From Chitinophagaceae bacterium (GTDB taxonomy: Bacteria; Bacteroidota; Bacteroidia; Chitinophagales; Chitinophagaceae): DNA of 9,549 nt. Position 1 is the first letter of the stretch, and the number at the start of each line of letters is the position of its first letter. Location of the stretch: positions 1 through 9,549 of the forward strand of contig CANHLV010000043.1 of the NCBI GenBank assembly GCA_947461495.1, given 5' to 3'. A program made the position numbers and the translations under genes. Positions 1 through 4,419 of this stretch are shown here, one piece after another. The notes under the pieces are model-generated. The model was given only the letters and a program-made list of their open reading frames with translations, was not told the origin of the DNA and did no database searches.

Positions 1-9
1 AAAGAACTG

Positions 10-92
10 TGGGCAGTGGTGGATTCGAACCACCGAAGTCGAAAGACAGCGGATTTACAGTCCGCCCCATTTGGCCACTCTGGTAACTGCCC
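10..92 (-). tRNA. tRNA-Tyr (anticodon GUA)
   Basis: The minus strand folds into a class II tRNA. The 7-bp acceptor stem pairs bases 86-92 with 11-17, and base 10 supplies discriminator A73. The anticodon stem pairs 61-65 with 49-53 around a 7-nt loop whose anticodon GTA is the complement of bases 56-58. A long variable arm, typical of bacterial tRNA-Tyr, follows, and then a T arm containing TTCGAAT. The bases after the discriminator read CAG, so CCA is not encoded and must be added by the CCA-adding enzyme. It lies 11 bp downstream of tRNA-Thr, almost certainly in the same transcript, which continues past the left edge. In many Bacteroidota this tRNA cluster precedes tuf; that part is recall and is not visible here. 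Confidence 0.97.
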
Positions 93-103
93 TTCGAAAA
101 ATG

Positions 104-176
104 AGCCGAAGAAGGGAGTCGAACCCCCGACCTACTGATTACAAATCAGTTGCTCTACCAACTGAGCTACTTCGGC
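104..176 (-). tRNA. tRNA-Thr (anticodon UGU)
   Basis: This is a standard 73-nt cloverleaf on the minus strand. The acceptor stem pairs bases 170-176 with 105-111, and the discriminator is U (base 104). The D arm carries the usual AGCTCAGTTGGTAGAGC sequence. The anticodon stem pairs 146-150 with 134-138, and the anticodon TGT is the complement of bases 141-143. The T arm contains GGTTCGACTCC. No CCA is encoded. It is the first gene of the tRNA transcript, lying about 130 nt downstream of the promoter proposed at 311-340. Confidence 0.97.
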
Positions 177-277
177 TTATAATTACTTTGGTTTATTCGT
201 TTTAAATGACAAAATTAATAAAGACTACTCCTTATAATCTAATTTCATTTTAACACATCAAAAGAACTTTTTTAAAT

Positions 278-304
278 CACTTGAAATACAAGTGCTTTTT
301 TTTT
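278..304. other. Hairpin in the tRNA leader region, T9 on plus side
   Basis: A perfect 6-bp inverted repeat (CACTTG at 278-283, CAAGTG at 289-294) has a 5-nt loop. On the plus strand it is followed by C and nine T's (296-304), the form of a weak intrinsic terminator. No plus-strand gene feeds into it, and the only genes to its left are the tRNAs on the opposite strand. On the minus strand the hairpin would form about 10 nt into the tRNA leader, without a U tract after it, so it could protect the 5' end or be a processing site. The role is inference. The rest of 177-277 is AT-rich and shows no gene. Confidence 0.4.
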
Positions 305-310
305 GGAAGG

Positions 311-340
311 CAAAGGTAAGTGAAAATGATTAATAGCAAA
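311..340 (-). promoter_or_regulatory. Promoter of the tRNA-Thr/tRNA-Tyr transcript
   Basis: On the minus strand TTTG (340-337) is followed by 18 bp and then TACCTTTG (318-311), an exact match to the Bacteroidota -7 element TAnnTTTG, with a spacer inside the known 17-23 bp range after the TTG. It sits just beyond the hpf terminator (387-423) and points at the tRNA genes. The expected transcription start is near base 305, which gives a leader of about 130 nt before tRNA-Thr. The match is seen in the sequence; promoter activity is inferred. Confidence 0.65.
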
Positions 341-350
341 AAAAATGAAA

Positions 351-374
351 GATTTTTTTCTAGATTTTTTTCTA
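351..374. repeat. 12-bp perfect tandem duplication
   Basis: The unit GATTTTTTTCTA occurs twice head to tail (351-362 and 363-374). It lies between the hpf terminator and the -33 element of the tRNA promoter, where it could serve as an upstream T/A-rich element or be simple slippage. Only two copies are present and no function is evident. Confidence 0.6.
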
Positions 375-386
375 GGCTTTTTTTAA

Positions 387-423
387 AAATAAAAATCTCC
401 CAAGTTTAGGGAGATTTTTATTT
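387..423 (-). terminator. Intrinsic terminator of hpf
   Basis: A perfect 15-bp inverted repeat (387-401 with 409-423) has the core GGGAG/CTCCC and a 7-nt loop. It starts 15 bp beyond the hpf stop codon. Read on the minus strand, the 3' arm ends in a T-rich run continuing as TTTTTATTTTT. Runs of T also lie on the plus side, so it could work in both directions. It separates hpf from the tRNA promoter and makes the tRNAs an independent unit. Confidence 0.85.
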
Positions 424-437
424 GTTTTTTTATTGAA

Positions 438-737
438 TTAGTCTGAAATTTTTTGTTTTTTTCTTTTAATTTGATTGATTACTGATTCCATTGCCATTTC
501 AAAGCTTTGCTCAAATGATTTACAAGTTTGTTTTACAAAAAACTGATGTCTAGGAATATCAACTTTAATTTCTACGATTTTGTCTTTTATGTTGTGTACA
601 ATGTTGTCAAGTTTCAAATAAATGTCGACTTTGGTTATTTTATCGTGAAACTGATTTAGTTTTTCGATTTTCTTTTCAATGTGAGATTTCAATTTTACAT
701 CCGCGTCAAAATGCACGGTTTGAATGTTTACGTTCAT
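438..737 (-). CDS. hpf: Ribosome hibernation promoting factor, short HPF/RaiA (YfiA) family
   Basis: This 99-residue protein matches the short HPF/RaiA family, which binds the 30S decoding region of idle ribosomes and blocks tRNA and mRNA access in stationary phase. The expected beta-alpha-beta-beta-beta-alpha order is visible: strand MNVNIQTVHF (1-10), a Lys-rich helix (about 12-32), strands around 35-44, 52-60 and 63-70, and a long C-terminal helix (about 72-95) with the family-like FEQSFEMAMESVINQIKR. There is no C-terminal dimerisation domain, so this is not the long form. The ATG has no SD; it is preceded by CCACATTTT. It lies 153 bp downstream of xerC on the same strand. I found no clear TAnnTTTG promoter in 738-890 and no other gene there, so co-transcription with xerC is possible. 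The gene ends at a strong terminator. Confidence 0.9.
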   Translation of the reverse strand: MNVNIQTVHFDADVKLKSHIEKKIEKLNQFHDKITKVDIYLKLDNIVHNIKDKIVEIKVDIPRHQFFVKQTCKSFEQSFEMAMESVINQIKRKKQKISD

Positions 738-890
738 AAAATGTGGTTTAAATGATGATAATATTCTTCAAAATTCATAGGTAATTGCAGTCGTGAATCA
801 GCTACAATTAATCATTAGTAATTTAGTCTTTAAAACGAAAGTTTCAAAAAAAAATTATACAGATTCGCAAAATATTATCATTTCAGGGGG

Positions 891-1793
891 TTAAGCCTTT
901 GGATGTGCCTTCTTGTAAATATCCTTTAACTTTTCGATGGTGTTGTGAGTATAAATCTGTGTGGCGGCAAGACTACTGTGGCCTAATAATTCCTTGACCG
1001 CATTCAAATCAGCCCCGTTATTACTGAGATGTGTTGCAAATGTATGTCTAAGTATGTGAGGACTTTTTTTGTCAATTGTTGTAACTAAAGAAAGATATTT
1101 GTTTACACAGTTATATACCCATTTAGGATACAACCCTACCCCATTTTCTCTTACCAACAAGAACACCTTATCCTGTTTTTCCAGTGTTTCATACTTTAAC
1201 CTACGATATTCTTTGATTTCGCTGATTAATTCTTCACTAACCGGAATGATTCTTTCTTTATTCCCTTTTCCTAATACTTTAATAGTATGCTTTGAATAAT
1301 CAATATAATCCTCTTTAAGACCAATGAGCTCAGCCTGACGCATGCCTGTATTATACAATAATGAGAGCACCATTCTTTCAGTTAACCCTTTCCAATCGTC
1401 TGTGAATTCAACATGGGTAAATAATGTGGCTGTATCTCTTTTGTCAACAAACTGTGGTAATCTTTTATTCTGTTTAGGAGAAACAATAGTCGTCATTGGA
1501 CTTACTTCCAATTCACCTTGTCTGATTAAATATTTAAAAAATGTTTTTAAAGCAGATATTTTCCTATTGATTGATTTGGAAGTTAAATCATTCGATTTTA
1601 AATCTGCGAGCCAACTTCTTACAAAGGCAGGCTTGATATTTTTTATAGAAGTTTCATTAAACTGTATGGCAAGAAAATCAAAGAAAGAAGTTAGATCATT
1701 TTCATAAGAAGTTATCGTATGTCGGGCGTACCGCTTCTGAAATTTCAGATAATCTAGAAATGTGGTAATATGTTTTACGGAATGGAATTGCAT
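891..1793 (-). CDS. xerC: Tyrosine recombinase, XerC-like
   Basis: A 300-residue Xer-type site-specific recombinase, the usual length for XerC/XerD, which resolve chromosome dimers at dif. The N-terminal SAM-like core-binding domain covers about 1-100 (FLDYLKFQKRYARHT, then ISALKTFFKYL). The catalytic domain carries all the expected active-site residues: R152 (TGMRQAEL), K176 (GKGNKER), H246 and R249 (HILRHTFATHL), H272 (LGHSS) and nucleophile Y281. I chose ATG at 1793. An in-frame TTG at 1811 would add six residues, but it lies inside the rpsU terminator and inside a putative -7 element, upstream of the expected transcript start. No SD is present. Its place between rpsU and hpf argues for the housekeeping Xer protein rather than a mobile integrase. 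XerC versus XerD cannot be settled without the rest of the genome. Confidence 0.9.
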   Translation of the reverse strand: MQFHSVKHITTFLDYLKFQKRYARHTITSYENDLTSFFDFLAIQFNETSIKNIKPAFVRSWLADLKSNDLTSKSINRKISALKTFFKYLIRQGELEVSPMTTIVSPKQNKRLPQFVDKRDTATLFTHVEFTDDWKGLTERMVLSLLYNTGMRQAELIGLKEDYIDYSKHTIKVLGKGNKERIIPVSEELISEIKEYRRLKYETLEKQDKVFLLVRENGVGLYPKWVYNCVNKYLSLVTTIDKKSPHILRHTFATHLSNNGADLNAVKELLGHSSLAATQIYTHNTIEKLKDIYKKAHPKA

Positions 1794-1838
1794 AAAAAAA
1801 CCGACAACCAAAGTTATGTATTAACTATGGATGTCGGT
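1794..1838 (-). terminator. Intrinsic terminator of rpsU
   Basis: On the minus strand ACCGACATCC (1838-1829) pairs with GGTTGTCGGT (1809-1800), a 10-bp stem with one internal T-T mismatch and a 19-nt loop, followed by a run of T's (down to 1794). It lies 26 bp after the rpsU stop. The xerC ATG begins directly after the last T, so rpsU transcripts should end before xerC unless they read through. Confidence 0.75.
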
Positions 1839-1841
1839 AAA
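1809..1841 (-). promoter_or_regulatory. Putative xerC promoter embedded in the rpsU terminator
   Basis: Minus-strand TAACTTTG (1816-1809) is an exact TAnnTTTG -7 element. A 21-bp spacer precedes it, and TTTA (1841-1838) stands at the -33 position with one mismatch to TTTG. The -7 element straddles the loop and 3' arm of the rpsU terminator hairpin. Transcription would start near 1802-1804, leaving a leader of only about 10 nt before the xerC ATG. Function is inferred from the match and the position. Confidence 0.5.
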
Positions 1842-1863
1842 TATGTTTGAAAAGGAAGTTTTA

Positions 1864-2058
1864 TTAATCCAGTTTTCCAGTTTCAAGCTGTTGCTTGTAA
1901 ACTGCTTTCAAAACTTTGGTACGATGTCTGATAGATGGCTTAATAAAAGCTTGTCTTTCTCTCAGTTGCAATAGAATACGACTTTTCTCAAATTTCTTTT
2001 TGTACTTTTTGAGAGCCTTGTCGATGTTTTCGCAGTCTTTTGAATCAATAATTAACAT
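1864..2058 (-). CDS. rpsU: Small ribosomal subunit protein bS21
   Basis: A 64-residue, strongly basic protein with the S21 pattern: N-terminal MLIIDSKDCENIDKALKKYKK, then the conserved KFEKS...LRERQAFIKPSIRHR segment (residues 22-46) and a basic C-terminal helix. In the 30S subunit bS21 sits on the platform next to the 3' end of 16S rRNA. In Bacteroidia it takes part in hiding the anti-SD sequence, and rpsU is the known exception that carries a real SD, used for autoregulation by ribosomes lacking bS21. The same arrangement is seen here. The gene has its own promoter-like site (2105-2112) and terminator, and diverges from ribE. Confidence 0.96.
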   Translation of the reverse strand: MLIIDSKDCENIDKALKKYKKKFEKSRILLQLRERQAFIKPSIRHRTKVLKAVYKQQLETGKLD

Positions 2059-2067
2059 GTTGTAAAT

Positions 2068-2076
2068 ACCTCCTTT
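2068..2076 (-). promoter_or_regulatory. Full Shine-Dalgarno sequence of rpsU
   Basis: The minus strand reads AAAGGAGGT, which contains a full SD core, with 9 nt between it and the rpsU ATG. No other start codon in the window (hpf, xerC, ribE, the glycosyltransferase, the methyltransferase, the YfhO gene, hscA) has anything similar. This fits the autoregulatory SD known for rpsU in Bacteroidia; the regulatory role here is inferred. Confidence 0.85.
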
Positions 2077-2104
2077 AGTGAAATAATTTGTTTTAAACGG
2101 GACG

Positions 2105-2112
2105 CAAATATA
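2105..2112 (-). promoter_or_regulatory. rpsU promoter, -7 element
   Basis: Minus-strand TATATTTG (2112-2105) matches TAnnTTTG exactly. A start near 2099 would give a leader of about 40 nt carrying the SD. No TTG stands at the expected -33 distance; that region is a T run (2137-2132). The 108-bp divergent gap (2059-2166) shows no matching plus-strand promoter for ribE and no FMN riboswitch. Confidence 0.5.
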
Positions 2113-2166
2113 GAAGAATTATTTACAAAATAAAAAATATTCTCTATTAAATTCCGAAATTTGAGC

Positions 2167-2754
2167 ATGTTTACAGGAATAATAGAACAAAGAGGCATTA
2201 TCAAACATGTTATTATTAATGGAACCAACCGAAGTTTCCATGTAGAATCGCCTCTCTCCCATGAGCTAAAAGTTGACCAAAGTGTAAGTCATGATGGTGT
2301 TTGTCTTACTGTTGAAAAGGTAGAAAACAACACTCATATAGTCACCGCAATTGAAGAAACTTTGAAAAAAACCAACCTGAACACTTGGAAAATAGGCACA
2401 ATTGTCAATCTCGAACGATGTCTTCAATTCAATGGTAGAATAGATGGACATATTGTTCAAGGGCATGTTGATACTACGGCGACTTGTAATAAAGTGATTG
2501 AAAAAGACGGCAGTTGGGAATATTCATTTCAATTTGATAAAAAATTTGCAAGCCTTATTATTGAAAAAGGATCTATTACCATCAATGGAACTAGCCTTAC
2601 CTGTTTCAATATAAATGAAAACGAATTTACAGTTGCCATCATTCCATATACTTATCATCATACCAATATTTCTTACCTGAAAGAGGGCTCTATTGTAAAT
2701 ATTGAATTTGATATGATTGGTAAATATGTAAACAGAATTCAACAAGTTTCCTAA
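2167..2754 (+). CDS. ribE: Riboflavin synthase, alpha subunit
   Basis: This enzyme dismutates two 6,7-dimethyl-8-ribityllumazines to riboflavin and a pyrimidinedione, the last step of riboflavin synthesis; the family works as a cytosolic trimer. The 195-residue product is slightly short of the usual 200-215 and shows the two lumazine-binding repeats. The first starts MFTGIIEQRG and contains SVSHDGVCLTV (about 42-52). NLERCLQFNGRIDGHIVQGH (about 82-101) leads into the second repeat, with KGSITINGTSLTCF, IPYTYHHTNI and a closing NIEFDMIGKYV. I start it at the ATG at 2167 because the family begins MFTGII; an in-frame TTG at 2161 adds only two residues. There is no SD. The symbol ribE is used for the synthase, called ribC in E. 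coli. The stop is 10 nt from the next gene, so the two are probably co-transcribed. Confidence 0.95.
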   Translation: MFTGIIEQRGIIKHVIINGTNRSFHVESPLSHELKVDQSVSHDGVCLTVEKVENNTHIVTAIEETLKKTNLNTWKIGTIVNLERCLQFNGRIDGHIVQGHVDTTATCNKVIEKDGSWEYSFQFDKKFASLIIEKGSITINGTSLTCFNINENEFTVAIIPYTYHHTNISYLKEGSIVNIEFDMIGKYVNRIQQVS

Positions 2755-2764
2755 AAATAAATTA

Positions 2765-3691
2765 TTGAAAACAGAACTTTCCATCATAGCCCCATTACTG
2801 AATGAAGAAGAAAACGTGTATGAATTATACAATCGTTTGAAGAAAGTGTGTCAAAAAATAAATTGCAGTTTTGAGATTATTTTGGTTGATGATGGTAGCA
2901 CCGACAATACCCTTCAAGTCATAGAAAAAATCTCAAAAGAAGAATCCGAATTAAAATACATCAGCTTCAGTCGAAACTTCGGGCATCAGGCAGCTTTATT
3001 TGCAGGTATACAAAAATCAACAGGTGAAAATATCATTTTGATTGATGGAGATTTACAAGATCCTCCTGAAGAAATTGAAAACCTTTGGCACAAAATCTAT
3101 CAAGGTAACGACGTTGTATATGCGAAAAGAAAAATCCGAAAAGGTGAATCTATTTTAAAAAAATCTACAGCTGCATTATTTTACAGACTTCTAAATTCCA
3201 TCACCTCTATTTCAATTCCTGTTGATACAGGCGACTTTAGAATTATCAATAGAAATGTAGCCAATGAGCTTTTGAAAATGAAGGACCACTCTAAATTCTT
3301 AAGAGGAGAAATTGCCTGGCTGGGATTTAAAGAATCTTATATAGAATATGAAAGAGAAAGCAGAAAAAAGGGAAATTCAAACTTCGGTTATAAAAAGATG
3401 TTACATTTTGCGATTGATGGCATCACCGGCTTTTCCAATTTCCCTTTGAAATTTGCAAGCATCAGCGGTATTTTGGTTTCATTGATTTCATTTGTGATGA
3501 TTGTTTATGTTTTGATGGCAAAATATGTATGGCATCAAACTATCACCGGCTGGACATCAATTATGGTCACTGTTTTATTTCTGGGTGGTATTCAATTACT
3601 GAGCATTGGAATAATCGGAGAATACATTAGTCGTATCAACGACAACGTAAAGCAGCGTCAATTGTACGTTATTAAAAAAACAAACTGTTGA
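2765..3691 (+). CDS. Family 2 glycosyltransferase, polyprenyl-phosphate type (DPM1/GtrB/CsbB/ArnC-like)
   Basis: A 308-residue membrane-anchored GT2 enzyme. Residues 1-225 form a GT-A domain with VDDGSTD (41-47, nucleotide-sugar site), DGDLQDPP (94-101, with the metal-binding Asp residues) and DTGDFR (154-159). Two C-terminal transmembrane helices follow at about 231-252 and 264-286. This layout is that of enzymes moving a sugar from a nucleotide donor to undecaprenyl phosphate on the inner face of the cytoplasmic membrane. The sugar cannot be read from the sequence. The only usual start in frame is TTG at 2765, since the frame is closed upstream by TAA at 2729-2731; it is 10 nt past the ribE stop, suggesting coupled translation. 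The YfhO-like gene nearby could use the lipid-linked sugar outside. It converges with the interrupted methyltransferase, with 3 bp between stops. Confidence 0.88.
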   Translation: MKTELSIIAPLLNEEENVYELYNRLKKVCQKINCSFEIILVDDGSTDNTLQVIEKISKEESELKYISFSRNFGHQAALFAGIQKSTGENIILIDGDLQDPPEEIENLWHKIYQGNDVVYAKRKIRKGESILKKSTAALFYRLLNSITSISIPVDTGDFRIINRNVANELLKMKDHSKFLRGEIAWLGFKESYIEYERESRKKGNSNFGYKKMLHFAIDGITGFSNFPLKFASISGILVSLISFVMIVYVLMAKYVWHQTITGWTSIMVTVLFLGGIQLLSIGIIGEYISRINDNVKQRQLYVIKKTNC

Positions 3692-3694
3692 TTT

Positions 3695-4393
3695 TCATTT
3701 CTCAGCTCTTATCATGTATTGGGCACCGTAAGGTATGTTTTGCAAATGGTTTTCTAATTTATGTAAAGGCTTCAACCATTTCATTCTGGGGAAAAACAGC
3801 ATATATTTTTTCGTCACTCTATTGAAACCGCATTGTTTCAGCATTTCAAGTGCATAAGAAGCTTTAAGCAATTATGCATCTTTATCAAACACACAGGTTC
3901 TAACAATATATCTTGTAAAAGGGTTTGCCGGATTGTGTTCAAAAATATATACCCTCCCACCCATTTTCAATACTCTATACACTTCCCGAATAAATTGAAA
4001 ATGCCATTTGAATTCAATATGATGCAGCACAGACGCTATGATTACGATGTCAAAGCATTCATTTTCAAAAGGAATATTATTTCCGTCGTATTGTTCAAAA
4101 CTGGTGTTTACTAATTTTTTTTCTTTTGCCAATGCAATACTCTCAGCTGAAATATCAATTGCATTTATGTTCACTGATGAGAACTCTTTTTCAAGAAACA
4201 TGGCTATAGCACCATCGCCACAACCCAAATCCAAAATTCTCAACGAATTATTTTTTTCGAATTCTTTAAGCATTTCAACTTTATGAGCAGCAAAATAAAA
4301 ACTATCTGCGCCTGATATCTTTACATTCTGAGAGTGTATCTTGCGGTATTGTGAGGCATGTTGATCGAAGTTATCAAAATATCTTTCGCTCAT
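3695..4393 (-). pseudogene. Class I SAM-dependent methyltransferase interrupted by one in-frame TAA
   Basis: The open part (4393-3872) encodes 173 residues with a Rossmann methyltransferase fold: LDLGCGDG (54-61, SAM-binding motif I), AIDIS (78-82), FDIVIIASVLHHI (114-126) and LKMGGRVYIFEHNP (142-155). It stops at TAA (3874-3872) after CVFDKDA. The same frame then continues for 58 codons, from LLKASYALEMLKQCGF to the ending PYGAQYMIRAEK, and closes with TGA at 3697-3695. That tail is what this family normally has after FDxDA, and the 232-codon total is a normal length. No frameshift is needed, so this is a single nonsense change or a sequencing error. Either way the product as read lacks its last quarter, including the final strands of the sheet. 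The start ATG has no SD but an A-rich approach. The substrate is unknown; a sugar or lipid precursor is a guess from the neighbours. Confidence 0.85.
4361..4387 (+). promoter_or_regulatory. Possible promoter of the YfhO-like gene
   Basis: TTG at 4361-4363, a 16-bp spacer and TATCTTTC at 4380-4387 match TAnnTTTG in all but the last base. A start near 4394 would leave a leader of about 26 nt before the ATG at 4420. It lies inside the 5' coding end of the divergent methyltransferase, as the 26-bp gap between the genes requires. The match is imperfect. Confidence 0.3.
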
Positions 4394-4419
4394 TTTTCAG
4401 AATATTGTATTTTTATTTT

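Noticed and set aside
210..217. Second tRNA promoter (TAATTTTG on the minus strand)
   Set aside because: It matches TAnnTTTG, but no TTG lies 17-23 bp upstream; in AT-rich DNA such single matches are common. The 311-340 site is much better.
1069..1707. Plus-strand open frames opposite xerC
   Set aside because: They are antisense to a clearly conserved recombinase and encode sequences with no recognisable family features.
891..1793. Integrase of a mobile element inserted next to tRNA genes
   Set aside because: No flanking repeats of the tRNA 3' ends, no accessory genes, and the gene sits in what I recall as conserved Bacteroidota gene order. It has the length and motifs of housekeeping Xer proteins.
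1794..1811. Longer xerC reading frame starting at TTG 1811
   Set aside because: The TTG is part of the rpsU terminator stem and of the TAACTTTG promoter element, upstream of the expected transcript start. ATG 1793 gives the normal 300-residue length.
2059..2166. FMN riboswitch before ribE
   Set aside because: The gap is only 108 bp, AT-rich, shared with the rpsU promoter, and shows no paired-arm structure typical of an RFN element.
3872..3874. Frameshift as the cause of the methyltransferase truncation
   Set aside because: The family-like tail is in the same frame as the upstream part, so only a stop codon interrupts it.
3833..4114. Plus-strand open frame opposite the methyltransferase
   Set aside because: The minus strand holds clear methyltransferase motifs; the plus-strand product has no recognisable features and is explained as a shadow.
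4351..4419. N-terminal extension of the YfhO-like protein from the ATG at 4351
   Set aside because: The added 23 residues lie inside the divergent methyltransferase coding region and do not look like the family; ATG 4420 directly precedes the basic residues and first membrane helix.
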